A stretch of DNA of 64,000 nucleotides, from the NCBI GenBank assembly GCA_003184365.1, contig NKYR01000001.1, forward strand, positions 434,001 through 498,000. The letters are read 5' to 3'. Positions 34,364-45,258 of the stretch are shown here, piece after piece. This DNA comes from Evernia prunastri. Its lineage: Eukaryota > Ascomycota > Lecanoromycetes > Lecanorales > Parmeliaceae. How positions within the stretch are numbered: the first letter of the stretch is position 1; each line of letters opens with the position of its first letter. The notes under the pieces are model-generated. The model worked only from the letters and a program-made list of their open reading frames with translations. It made no database searches and was not told the DNA's origin. A program made the position numbers and the translations under genes.

Positions 34364-34579
34364 AGGTTAAGGCATCCTTCGACGGGACCTGAGTTTTAAA
34401 ACTCATTTTATTGGTTTGATAAAAGTACCCCTACGTAGACAACTGGCCATTCAGGTCTCGTCTCCAACCTACAGCCCAGTCCTCTTCGTTGCCATTGTGT
34501 CAAACATTGCACGCTAAACAGCAGATATTCCGCCCCAGCTCAACCCATCCCCGGGCGTAGCCCATGAATTGGCCCTACG

Positions 34580-36938
34580 TCATGCCTGCATACCCATCCT
34601 CTGCACCCCCATCTCCGGCACTGTCCCAGTAGGCATGGGCGACGGCGGCCTTTGGAAATTGTCCCTTAGCATTGGCTGAGGGGCCTGTTCCCTCTCCTTT
34701 TCATGTTCATCAAGGCGACTCTGCTTCATTGCCGCCTGCGTCGGCGAGCTTGACACTTGTGATTCCGGCAGACGTTGAGGATCGTCGGCTGTTGCTGTGG
34801 CAGATTCTACGGGATCGCTACCCGCGGTGTAGACGCGTAATGACTCATCTCGGCCTGGCTGGGGCAGATCTTCGTGCGTAGCGCTATTGAGTTGAGCGTA
34901 AATGTTGCCCTCTTTCGATTCTGAGTAGGGCGCAACGCTGTTGGCTTCATGCCGGTGCATGTTGGCTTCTGGAGCTTGATAACTGGGTGCTGGGGTAGGC
35001 AATGCAGGGGCTGTATCCCTTGATGTGCTGTAAATCAGATCAATGTCTGGGTCGGAGATTGGAGGCTTTGGTGGCGAAGCAGTCGCACGTCCCCTGAAGC
35101 CATCTAGATGCGTGGCTTCTTCGCGATTATCAATCATTGTAGACTCCGCGGTTATTGCAGGTGAGACATGAGCACGGTGTTGCAACCCATCCTGCCTTTC
35201 CGAAACGGGCTCCTTTGCAACCGAAAGGGTAGGCGGTGATATAGGTTGCACGCTGCTGTAACGTCGCGCTTGCGCAGGCTTCTCGACCGTATCGCCTTCC
35301 TCGTCACCAGTATCCTCCCCCAGAAGTTCCTCATCTCGTACTCCCCGCTCCTGACTGTACTGCCTTTTCCTGGATCCATCCCTTCCGCTTCGGCTTCCAT
35401 CGCCTTCACTATTACCGTCTTCCTCTTTGCGAATACGTAGTACGAACGGATGGTCTTTCAGTTCTTGCTCCTCCACGTCTTTCCAACTGCATTTCGCATG
35501 TTTCTTCGTGCAGCCCATACAGGCAGTCAGGTTCTTCAGGCAGTCCATATGTAGCCGTCGGCACCGATCACAAGGCGGTTGTACCCTATCACCACGGTTC
35601 AGCTGCTCCATACGTGCCATCATATCAGCTTTGTATGGTCCACTATCTTCGAAGCGATCAGTGGGGGAGGGTTTAACATAGGGTAAAAGTGAAGCAGGAG
35701 TGTTTGGTATCGGCACCGGAGAGGCCGCGCTGAGAAGTGCACCTGCGTACTCCATGGAATCTGCGTACGGCTTGAACGTGTTTTTGGGCTTGGGAGGGAC
35801 TGATGGACGGGAATTTACAAGCGAGGAACGTCGTGCTGCCTCGAATTCGCTTGATGAACGATCACTGCTGGTGTGGAATTTATTGAGGAGTTCTGCTCGC
35901 GTCGCTGCCGAAGCCCCATTCATTGGACTTCCACCGTTAGTGAGTGGTTGAGTTGGAATCCGAGGGTACTCGTTTGGCGAGCCATTATGCTGACTTGGCC
36001 GGTCGCTTGGAAGTTGATACCTGGAGTTCACGGCAATGAATCCTGCCTTTGGCGAGGTCGAAGAGCGCGAGTTCCCGTTGCTTGAATGAGTGGTATGGTA
36101 TCTCGGCTGCCCTAGATCGAAACCACGGATAGAGGGGCTGCGAGCCTCCTCCACGGCCACAGCTTCGGCTTCTCGCCTCGCAAGTATGGCATTCTTGCGG
36201 TTCCTCAGCCTATGATTCAGTTGTCTGGCCCTCGCCGATACTGCTCATTGTCAGCTAGGCTCGGAGATTTCCCCATTTAGATAGGTGGGACTCACCTTGA
36301 TCAGCGAGTTGCACGACCCCACCCAAATTCTTCTCCAGAATCTCCAAAGTCCCCAACTCCTTCTCCTCATCCTCCCCAATCGGCTGCGGTGGGATCAGCT
36401 TCTCAGGCATACCACTCTTAATCAGCACATAATCCTCCTCACTTATCTCCACCCGACACTGCTTCGTATAGAACTGACAGACCCTATTCCCTTCTCGCAT
36501 CTTCTCGAGATTGAATTGTTCCGGCTTATTGCGGGCAAATTCCACGACATCAAGCCAGCCGACTAACGTGCCTTCTTTGCCATGGGTCTTGAGCACGCGC
36601 GGTGGACCATCGAACAGACGTTCGAACCGTTGGATGAGGATGGGACCAAGAGGTCTAGCACCGAGGTTGCCGGCCATGGATTCGTGGCGGTGGAGGACGC
36701 CGTCATAGTCGGATATGAGGGACAGTAGGGATGGAAGGGCGTCATCGGGTGAGATCAGAGGGAGAATTTCTTGGTATTGACGAGCTAGATAGTTGATCTG
36801 TAGATGGTTTGGGTTCGGTTTCGGCACTTTTGCTGGAGGTGTAGGCTGTCGATGAGGTTCATCGCCGGATAAACTGCGCTTTCGTTTCGTAGAGGAATGG
36901 TCTGCTGGTATGAAGGGAGGGGAGCCCATATGGTTCAT
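34580..36938 (-). CDS. Zn2Cys6-type regulatory protein with an internal zinc cluster
   Basis: Exons 36938-36296 and 36240-34580 (55-bp intron, GTGAGT donor, CTGAC branch, CAG acceptor) give 767 residues. The N-terminal 210 residues form an ordered conserved-looking region (LARQYQEILPLISPDDALP, LFDGPPRVLKTHGKEGTL, GWLDVVEFARN). A basic helix (ARARQLNHRLRNRKNAILAR) follows across the intron. The zinc cluster CDRCRRLHMDC ... CMGCTKKHAKC lies at about residues 438-465, with spacing Cx2Cx6C and Cx2Cx6C as in fungal Zn2Cys6 proteins. The rest is Ser/Pro/Glu-rich and disordered. Most Zn2Cys6 factors carry the cluster near the N-terminus, so the central position is unusual. It probably acts in the nucleus; targets are unknown. 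It is divergent from LSM7 with a 578-bp shared upstream region. Confidence 0.82.
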
Positions 36939-37516
36939 CGTAGCTGTTTGTGGCCCTTGCCCAGCTGTATGTCGCAAGACTTGAGCTCGTTTGAGTGGTT
37001 GATGTGCCGAGGTTGAGCGGTTGGGAAGAGGGGGTGGAGAGGGGGGGGGGGAATGTTTCCTGGATCGGCAATATTTTGTTTCAAGAATGGTGGCCCATGC
37101 TTCTGTTTTGTAACAACGGAGACGGGAAGATGAAGGGGGACGAGGTAAAGGATATACAAAAAGGAAGGGAGAAAGGGAGAAGTGGAGAAAGGGAAGGGAA
37201 AGGGAAAGGGAAGGGAAGGGAAGGGAAGGAAAGGAAAGGCAAGGAAAGTCAAGGGCGAAGGGCAGCACTGCGCGTCCTTTCGGGGAAAGGTTGCAGTGGA
37301 TTGGATTGGGGAGGATTGGGAGGATTTCCACCCTTCGGCCGGCAGTCGGCTGTGGGCGCTGTTTTCGCGCAGGTGAGGTTGCGAAGCTTACCCCATCCAA
37401 CCAGAATTTCAGTCCACTGCTTTCAGCCACGTTCTAGCCCCCACTCCACCCACCCGCAATTTTCTCTCGCTGCTCTAAATCACTACACCACCACCAATCG
37501 TAACAAATGCGCTTCC
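36939..37516. promoter_or_regulatory. Bidirectional promoter between the Zn2Cys6 gene and LSM7, with a purine tract
   Basis: 578 bp between divergent start codons. From about 37120 to 37262 the plus strand is almost entirely A and G (GGGAAAGGGAAGGGAAGG-type), and a G-run occurs near 37035-37050. A long open frame through this DNA in the LSM7 frame is a composition artefact upstream of the LSM7 start. Confidence 0.55.
37120..37262 (+). repeat. GA-rich low-complexity tract (GGGAA-type)
   Basis: Imperfect tandem GGGAA/GGAAA units make a homopurine-homopyrimidine tract in the divergent promoter. Such tracts often exclude nucleosomes; that role is inferred only. Confidence 0.7.
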
Positions 37517-38091
37517 ATGTCTGAGAGGGGCAACTTTAGAGGCCGTGGGGGAGGAGGAGGAGCATCACGAGGAGGCGGTGAGCGAGGTCGTGGAGGAGGT
37601 GGTGGTGGAAGAGGGGGTCATGCACAGGGTCCTGAGAAGCCAAAGAAAGAGAATATACTCGACTTGGCCAAGTATATGGACAAGGAGATTCTGGTCAAGT
37701 TCAATGGGGGGAGAGAAAGTGAGTTGATGCCTGCACGATGCTTTGTCTTCGGGCTTTGTCCTGTGATGTGAAAAGGGCTGATTGATGTGATTGGGATAGT
37801 ACAAGGGACGCTGAAGGGTCATGACCAATTGATGAATCTGGTCCTTGACGATGTCCAGGAGACGCTACGAGGTACGTCCATCCCCGCTTCCACTTCCGCC
37901 TCCTCAATTCTGCACTTTCATTCTACATTGCACCTACTGATTGCTTCTGGCTACGTGCAGATGACGAAGGCAATACATCCACCCGCTCCCTCGGCCTCAT
38001 AGTGGCTCGCGGAACACTGCTCGTTCTCATAAGCCCAGTGGATGGAAGCGAGGAGATTGCGAATCCCTTCAACAACCAGGATGAGGATTAG
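37517..38091 (+). CDS. LSM7: U6 snRNA-associated Sm-like protein LSm7
   Basis: Subunit of the Lsm2-8 (nuclear, U6 snRNA) and Lsm1-7 (cytoplasmic, mRNA decay) rings. Exons 37517-37718, 37800-37871 and 37961-38091 give 134 residues. An N-terminal Gly/Arg-rich extension (RGRGGGGGAS, RGGGGGGRGG) of about 35 residues precedes the Sm fold, which shows ILDLAKYMDKEILVKFNGGRE (Sm1), GTLKGHDQLMNLVLDDVQE, and LGLIVARGTLLVLISPVDG (Sm2). Introns of 81 and 89 bp have GTGAGT and GTACGT donors. The RGG extension is longer than in yeast. Confidence is high because both Sm motifs and the LSm7-specific ISPVDG end are present. Confidence 0.95.
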
Positions 38092-38533
38092 CTCGAACAG
38101 AGGCTAGAAAAGGGACATGAAACCACAGGACCCGGAATTTGAAGGAGAGGAATCGCAACCAAGATCCAAGCTTCGGCCATCAGAATATTGGTGTGGATCG
38201 ACCAAAGGCATCATCTGTTAGTGCAGACTTGCCTGATGCTGGTGTACTTTAGGAGCCAGAGGTGACGGCTGTCGCATAGCGCCTATGCAGGACTGGCGCA
38301 TCAGCGCGAAAAAGTTGAGAGGCACATATCGCTCAAGGATAAGGTGCTGTGTAGTCAATACTAGTGAAATCCATGAAAGAGATGATGAAGAATTGGAACT
38401 CTGGGATTGAATGATGCCACCGCTAGGCTATGCTTGATCGGGAGTAGGATCGAAAAAGACTGAACGCACGCTGGCTATGCTATGAACAAAGAATCGAAGC
38501 TCCTCCTATGTAACCCTCCTACAATTTCGCTCT
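38092..38533. other. Convergent 3' intergenic region (LSM7 and ferric reductase)
   Basis: 442 bp between two stop codons facing each other. No coding or repeat signal is seen. Confidence 0.5.
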
Positions 38534-40375
38534 CTACCACGTAAAACTCTCCTCCACAAAATCCACCGTAGCGCCCTCACCAACAACACACCTGACGGCC
38601 CCCCTAACCTCATCCGCAAAAGCCCCCGGGCCACAAACAGTCACCGCCGTCGCGCCAACCCTATTCGGAATCTCCTTGCCCAATATGACAGCCGGATTGC
38701 AGCGTCCGGGGAACATCTGCACAGTCTCACTCCGGGAAACAACTTCTCTCGCGCTCCTTGGCTGCGTAACAAAGAGCAGGACTCTGAGCACTTGCTTGCG
38801 GTTGCTCATTTGCAAGATCTCATCCATCCAAGGACGGATCCATTCGAGGGTCTCGGTGTTTTTGACGGACCAGCACAGCACGATCTTCTGGGTTGCGATT
38901 GTGCCGGCGCGTTGGCCTTGGAGCAGGTCGCGGACGTGGCCGATTTGATGAGTTATGCCTACACCGGCGGCGAAGAGAATAACTGTGCCATAAGAATGGA
39001 GGCGGTCGATGCCACCATAGGGCCCTTCAACCATGCCATATGTCGTCAAGACGCCGTTAGGAGACGCGCGAGCTTTGTTGAAGAGGGTGGCGGTCATACC
39101 AGTGCGTTTAGCAATGACGAAGGAGATGGTTGTGGAGGTGCGAGTCGGGAGCTCAGAAATAACTGATTCAATGTCGCTTTTGGAGGAGGGTAGCTTTTCG
39201 AGTGCCGGACTGAGGTATGGTGTTTGCCGGTCTTCTGACCAAGCGATGGAGAAAGGGTGATTCATCCAGAAGGAGACAGTGGGGAGGTAGATGTAGGCAT
39301 GGGTTCCTGGCCTGTAATTCCATGGTCGTACTAGCTCGATGCTGACTCTGGATGCTTCGACATCTTTGCCTGGGAGCGCTTCAACTGTGACTTTGCTGAA
39401 GCGACGAATGGAGATGTTGCGGTAGATGATTCGGAACAAACGAGCTGAGCGTTCTAGGACCCAAAGTGCGATCACCCAGTCAATGTATGACTCCCCAGGT
39501 AGAACGCCTATTTTGCAATGTACTTTGACGCCAATGATCGTGGCAACAGCAAGAAGTTGGTGGATGTGCAGAAAGGACTCGTAGAAGGCATGGCGAATGA
39601 TAGATGGTGCCTGAAGCATAATGGTAACCAAGGCCACAGTTCCAAGCATTCCGTACGCTAGGAACGGACTTTGTTGAAGATGTTTGTGAATTCCCTTCAT
39701 ACCGGCAGCATCATACTCATTCCAAGCCCATGCGAGAGTATGTGCAAAAGCCTCCGCTGCCACGACCCTGCCGATCCACCTGTGGAAAAGGTTGTACGTG
39801 TCGAAGCTGATACGCAATAGTGGGATGAAAGGGCTGTTTCTGCCAGCGAGGACGACTAGAGGAACCATGTTGACGATGGCAAGATGGCCGGTTCTCCCGC
39901 GAAATTCTGCGATACTCTTAGCTTTAGGCTGGCTGTAGTCAAGGAAAAGGCAGTAGACAATATTGCTCGACAGATATGTAAGCAACAACACGGTATGAAG
40001 CCTTGAGGGAAGTGTCCCAACGTTAACGGCCCTTGACAGCTGAATTTCTCTGTTATGTCTCTTTTTCCATAACGGTGCATAAAAGACTTGCTTCTTAAGA
40101 CTCGGCCATATCGAGGTCCTATCTTCTGACCAGTATGATTGCTGTAGAGCAGTTGCATTGAGATTCAGGAGGTGCCGTAGCTGTGCGTTTGCCATCTGCC
40201 CGCAACGCACACAGAGAACCACCAGAAAAAGTAGCCCTATCGAGAGCCATAGGATATACGTGAGGCTGTCATCGAGTGGTATGTCAACCCCTGTAAGACC
40301 GTACGTATAAGGGATGATGTTCTTCGCGGCCTCGGCTGCTGAAGAAGACTTCGTGCCGTTCATTGGGCTAGTCAT
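38534..40375 (-). CDS. Ferric reductase-like transmembrane flavocytochrome (copy 1)
   Basis: A single-exon gene for 613 residues. It has an N-terminal hydrophobic segment (about 40-57) and a ferric-reductase transmembrane domain with two bis-histidine pairs 14 residues apart: H198 in NLFHRWIGR with H212, and H272 in HIHQLLAVAT with H286. The FAD-binding part shows YRPGTHAYIYLP and HPFSIAW (about 356-379), and the NADPH part shows GMVEGPYGG, FAAGVGITHQ and VTVCGPGAFA. The C-terminus ends in Phe-Thr-Trp, similar to other FRE proteins. It would move electrons from NADPH across the plasma membrane to reduce Fe3+ or Cu2+ chelates. The ATG at 40375 is the first true ATG; an upstream in-frame TTG is ignored. 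A second reductase of different lineage lies 5 kb away, with an unrelated gene between. Confidence 0.93.
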   Translation of the reverse strand: MTSPMNGTKSSSAAEAAKNIIPYTYGLTGVDIPLDDSLTYILWLSIGLLFLVVLCVRCGQMANAQLRHLLNLNATALQQSYWSEDRTSIWPSLKKQVFYAPLWKKRHNREIQLSRAVNVGTLPSRLHTVLLLTYLSSNIVYCLFLDYSQPKAKSIAEFRGRTGHLAIVNMVPLVVLAGRNSPFIPLLRISFDTYNLFHRWIGRVVAAEAFAHTLAWAWNEYDAAGMKGIHKHLQQSPFLAYGMLGTVALVTIMLQAPSIIRHAFYESFLHIHQLLAVATIIGVKVHCKIGVLPGESYIDWVIALWVLERSARLFRIIYRNISIRRFSKVTVEALPGKDVEASRVSIELVRPWNYRPGTHAYIYLPTVSFWMNHPFSIAWSEDRQTPYLSPALEKLPSSKSDIESVISELPTRTSTTISFVIAKRTGMTATLFNKARASPNGVLTTYGMVEGPYGGIDRLHSYGTVILFAAGVGITHQIGHVRDLLQGQRAGTIATQKIVLCWSVKNTETLEWIRPWMDEILQMSNRKQVLRVLLFVTQPRSAREVVSRSETVQMFPGRCNPAVILGKEIPNRVGATAVTVCGPGAFADEVRGAVRCVVGEGATVDFVEESFTW

Positions 40376-41850
40376 GGCTTGCGAAGAATGCCGCAATGCT
40401 GGAAAGGTGTATTAGGTTGAATCGTATGGATGTGACCAGCACAGGTCGAGATGGAGGTACCAGACCTTGTATACGAAGGGAAGAAAGCAGGAAGCGGGTA
40501 TTGGTGATGCGATGCTGGATCTTGTTCGTATAGATCGTCGAAATTAGTGGATGATTCGAATTGCGGTAGTGATGGAAAGGCGTGTAGGTAGAATTGCAAA
40601 GAAGGAGCCGGTTCCGACGTGAAAAAAATGTTTATATTTGAGAGAGACAATGGACAATGGGTGTTGGTAACAAACACAATGGCGCTATGCCGATTGTCCT
40701 GTGCGTGGCGAATCTTTGTACCGATTTGTTCACTGATTACAATTGTCGAAACATTGAACGTGAGTTTGTGCGTTCATGCAATTGTGTTCGCCTTTGTTAT
40801 GATGAATCTTCGCCGCATAACGATAATGGTCACGACGACCTTAGGCACCGAATCTCAAATTGGCCAGCAAGTTGAGGGTAGAAGCGAAGGGAAGGATGGC
40901 GAGGCTTTTGGTCGAGGGTTATGAAGAGAAGGTCTAGTAGTGATTGCTGTATGCAAGGTGCGTGACATGGCGAAAGGTCTCAACAATATCAAACACGGAG
41001 GGCAATGAATTCGTCACTCGCTGTCACTATAACACAAAGGATATACATACTCAGAGCGAGAAGAGTAACGAGAAGGTCTCGCAAGAATGGAATCAATGGA
41101 AGTTGCAGCATTACAGTCTTTTTCATCCTACAAATAGCGCGAAGCTCGGTTCTGGCCTCATCCAATGCAGACCTTTGGGCTCGTACTGAGTCGTACGGTC
41201 CTCGTAGCGCCGACCTCAACATCATTTCCGCACCTTACATTCTTTCTTTCCCCACGCCATCTCTGCATCTCTAGGGGGATCTCGAAACATTGATTCTGAG
41301 CAGGGCGCCAAGAGGGAGTCATTGTGGACCTGAAGAAAGATGGGGAAAGTTCGGTGGTGAAACGGAGCAAGGGCAAAATAAGGGAAGAATGAATGAATGG
41401 ATCAGGATGAAAGTCTCTTGGTCGTCGGCGCCAAGCTTTGATTGCAAGCTTGCGCGTTCTGAGTTAAATGGGCGCTTACACGCTCTGATTCGTTGCAATT
41501 TCTCGGGGGTTGTACCAACCCTATGTTCATGACAAACTCAAAAAAATCATTGGGTCAAGAGCCGGAAATTATTGTGTGGATCCTACAATAGGTATGCCAT
41601 TTTATTACTTCTTTATATCCCACAAGTCAACTCTTGAATGCATGGAGTCATAGCTAGGTAATATATATAACAATAGGGTTATGTGTCTTACATGTACAGT
41701 GGAACTTCCATATAGTCGTCTTCAAAAATTCAAATGCAGGCTCATTCGTGTCATGCTCACTCTTGCACTCGTCTACTATGGCCTCAAAGCTATACACGAA
41801 TCCAAAATCATCTCTTATCCATATTTTATCATAGTAACGCTTTTAATTCT
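40376..41850. other. Intergenic region upstream of ferric reductase 1
   Basis: 1.5 kb between the reductase start and the stop of the next minus-strand gene. It includes the reductase promoter and an AT-rich 3' flank (41540-41850). Open frames are short and unlike known families. I found no ATCWGATAA-type GATA site here. Confidence 0.5.
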
Positions 41851-44622
41851 TTACTTCTTTTTCTTACCGGCGCCATCCATTTCGCTCAGAATAGCAGCGA
41901 AGTTTTTCGTTGGATCATACACCGACATCGGCCTAGCTCCGCTTGGGGTTACTCCTGGAGGTAACGGCATTTGTTCCAGTCCCAGGGCCATCGAGGCCCG
42001 GCGTCGATCAGGTGATTGCGAGGCTGTTCTTGATCCCGGGGCTGATGGCATTACAGGCGGCAACAGATCGTCGACATCCAGCTCGGATTGAGACGGGGCA
42101 TCTGACACCTCACCGAATCCTGCCCATTTATCCGCCACCTGCCAGCAGTGACTCCGGCGATAGATGCCATCAATGCTGTGTTCCACAACGTCGGCTGGCA
42201 AGGTCACCATGGCTGATCCGCCGGCGATGCGGTAAACACTCTGCTTTTGGCTCGCGCTCTCTTGAACCCACGGTGGGGATCCTTTGGGCACCTCACACAA
42301 GAAGTACTCCACTCCCTTTGTCCAACTTACACCAGGAGCGTCAACGATCACGAGGGGCAACGCCTGGATCACTGCGTACATGAAGATCCACTGTCCATAG
42401 CGTAGGTCAACTATCTCTTCGATAGATTTTCCATGTGCTGTTCTTCGCTCGTAAGCCATAAAAGCTTCGAGGAACGGTGTTACCTTCATCGAATCCCGAT
42501 TATAGGACTGCATAAGGGCTTTGTTAATCTCATCGTCCCGAAGTCTCTTGACACTTTCTTTCTTCTGCTTCTTCGGGTCAAGGGTGTCGAACCCTCGCCT
42601 GGTATCGAACAACGATGGCAATCGAGGGGTGTCGAATGGTACTGGCGGCTGGACTGGAGGAGTACTGCGATCATACTCATCCAAGACTCTTCTCAATGCG
42701 CGTTGTGCTGGTTCCTGGGGATCGTCCGGATCATGAGATGGAATGTCGGCTGTTCGTGTAGTCAGGGAATTTCGGTCCACAAGAATGTCGTAGAGGTCTG
42801 AGAAATCTTTGTACAGGTCTCTCAGCAAAAGACGATTAAGTCCACTCTCCTCAAAATCGTTCTTCTTTGACTTCGCTTTTGGTGGCCAGGCTCCGTACTG
42901 ATGCTTGTAGAGGCTCATAATGTGCCTTCGCATTGACATGTATGCACCCTTCCAATCTTTGAACCGAATGATTTTGCTTTCGCTGCTGGTACTGGAATTT
43001 GCGATTCCGACGAAAAGAGAAGGAAAGTCGAAATCCTCCAATCTCGTCTCTATATTCCGCACGCGATTATAAAGATCCAGATTTGCTCGCTCCAGCCTTT
43101 TCCGAGTGAGATCAGAGATCAAAGGGAACTTGGGGCTTCTAAGTCCATTGATGTCATCGTATTTTCCAACAGCATGTACGAATCCTTCATTGTATAACTC
43201 CCACGATTTCATGCGCTCTCCGAGGACAAGAGCTTCGATCGTCTTCTCACGACTCGATCTTACGTCCGCTAGTCCAAAATCCTGGATAGATTTTGCAAAG
43301 TTTCCTGCCGCTTCTTCCCCAAGTGTAGAGCCGTCCAGGTTCGTGAATTCGTAGCGCTGCATTAGATCAGCAATCTTGAGGAAGATGATGAACACTGACG
43401 AGTGTTTCGGCGTAGCCACCAAAGGCTTACGTGCGAGAAACGCAATCACATTTCGCATTGCGACAAGCGTCTCGACGTCTTCGCTGGTGGGTAGCGATGT
43501 TGCGTCGGTCAGATCGACTTGCAGAGGTAGCGGAAGACAGAGATGGATGTCCCTTCGTATGGGCAACTCTTCAAAATAATCACTCACAGACCGCGATCCT
43601 TTAGAACTGCCTTGGGTTGAGGAGCCGGGCCCTTCTGAAGGAGACAGTGTTAGATGTTGGGTTCGCTCCATGAATGACTGCTGTTGCCAATCGTTCGGTT
43701 CTCGACGGCTGTGCTCTTGCATTCCGCCATGTGCAGCATATACCAACTTCTTAGAGGCAGCAAAGAGGGCCGAGTCAATCTTGAACGAAGGACCTCTGCC
43801 ACCTTCCCTGGCGTGCAAGTACACCAGGGTATCGCCATGGTCGTTCCAAAGCTCTGGGACCTAGAGAGCTCTTAGCTTGGACCAAAAGCCAAAAGATGTC
43901 CTTCGGAAACCAACCCTTTGAAAACTTGCCAGCGCTGAGACATCGTATGGTATGTTCTCGTTCGGTGTGATCGTCCACGCTTGTGGACCGTTCCCAGGGT
44001 CTCCTTCACCCAGCCCCGCCTTCCGAAGTTTTCCTGGCATCCAGCTCCTTCGCTTGGCAAGCTTTGTCTCTGTCGTAGGTGTGAGAGGACGAGCCGTTGG
44101 TGTTTGTGGGCGAAATTTTATTGGAGATGCGGGACGAGAGGCTGGCCGAGAAGGGGGACGAGATGGAGGACGACTGCTAGGTGGACGACTACTAGATCTG
44201 CTGTCGAAAGGATTGCCCCTGCTAGGTGGTCTGCTGTCCAGTGGGTTGCCTCTGCTGACAGGTCTGCTGCCTTCCAGTGAGCCACCGGGCGATTGAGCCC
44301 TAATTGGCAGTGGCTTGAGAAGAGGAGGAGGATGATTAAGTAGGACGTCGTCGTCTTCGATGCGAGGTAGAATGGTAGGATCGAATGGGGGTGTAAGCCC
44401 AGACGACTGTTCGTTGTGAAGGTTTTGTAGGTGGGATGTAGGTCGTAAGTCGGGCAATGAGGGATTGACAGGATTCCGCTGTCCTAGAGCATGGATAGGA
44501 CTTTGGCTCTGCTCCCTTGGAGGCCGTGCAGGATTGATTGAGGAGGAGACACGGGATTCGCTGCTCTGGTCGGAGACGTTGCTGCCCATAGAAAAGATGG
44601 AGGAGATGCGCTTGGCTGCCAT
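41851..44622 (-). CDS. Large conserved ascomycete protein of unknown function (possibly DUF8004)
   Basis: Exons 44622-43915 and 43860-41851 give 905 residues. The join needs a GTTGGT donor and a CTCTAG acceptor (54-bp intron) and reads ALASFQR-VPELWNDHGDTLVYLH. The first 230 residues are Ser/Pro/Arg-rich and disordered with SRPPS-type repeats. The ordered part follows: FKIDSALFAASKKLV, RRDIHLCLPLP, TLVAMRNVIAFLARKPLV, RFKDWKGAYMSMRRHIMSL, YKHQYGAWPPKAKSKKN, LRYGQWIFMYAVIQALPLV and a C-terminal Ser/Pro tail. This layout matches large filamentous-fungal proteins that I associate, with moderate certainty, with DUF8004. No catalytic motif or membrane segment is seen. Its function and its relation to the flanking ferric reductases are unknown. 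Confidence 0.82.
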
Positions 44623-45258
44623 TGTTGCTGCTGGCCTTCACGAACAGCAGAAGAGATGTTGGATAGGGTTGTCGAGGCAGTAGATGAAAGCGCGAAGGTG
44701 CTTCGCTGATGCTCTCATGCACACAGCCTCTATCCAAGAAAAGTGACAGGATTATAGTAAATTGGGCCGCGCAACTTGCCGGAAGTCTCTGAGCTCCGAA
44801 GGGTGCTCCATGTAGTAAGACGGCATCGACTATCCAATCATGGAGTAACACCGCCCGGATAAGACACTGACTGGTAAACGAGAGGGACCGACAAAAGCTC
44901 TGTAGGCTTTCTTTGTTACGTAGCCTGCTGTGCCCGTTTATAAATGTCCCAACAAGAGTAGAACTTGCTGACATAGTGCCCGAGGATTATCCGCGACATG
45001 GTTCTGATGAATAGCCTCAAAGCATGAATGGTATGATCCTCTGTTGCATAGGCTTCGGTGTTGATGCACACGATTGAGGAATCTGCATTACATAATTTCA
45101 TCATTACATTAAATAATCTCGTATAATCGTAGGATCTTTTGCGTAATACATATGCTTTTACATGCAGCATGGTCTAGGTCTATAAATATAGTGTCGACCT
45201 GCAGGATTTGCATCGCATGAACTCATGCAGATGCGGTGGTCGCTGTATCATAACGTCA
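44623..45258. other. Intergenic region between the DUF8004-like gene and ferric reductase 2
   Basis: 636 bp holding the promoter of the minus-strand gene at 44622 and the 3' flank of the second reductase. An antisense-looking frame (44336-44974) is a shadow of the Ser/Pro-rich exon. Confidence 0.5.

Larger units (their letters stand above)
32841..34437. mobile_element. Inverted-repeat-bounded segment carrying a zinc-finger pseudogene
   Basis: The left end TACGTAGGGGTATTTTTA (from 32841) and the right end, whose complement reads TACGTAGGGGTACTTTTA (ending at 34437), are imperfect inverted repeats. Of the first 41 bases about 35 match, and the three differences in the first 28 bases are transitions. 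If the outer TA on each side is the target duplication, the element is CGTAGGGGTA...TACCCCTACG of about 1.59 kb. Between the repeats lies the decayed C2H2 gene on the minus strand, plus a three-copy 11-bp repeat near the right end. There is no transposase-like frame inside. It may be a gene-fragment-carrying non-autonomous element or a coincidence of insertion. Confidence 0.55.

Noticed and set aside
36995..37516. Upstream extension of the LSM7 frame
   Set aside because: It runs through the purine tract and has no LSm similarity; LSm7 begins at 37517.
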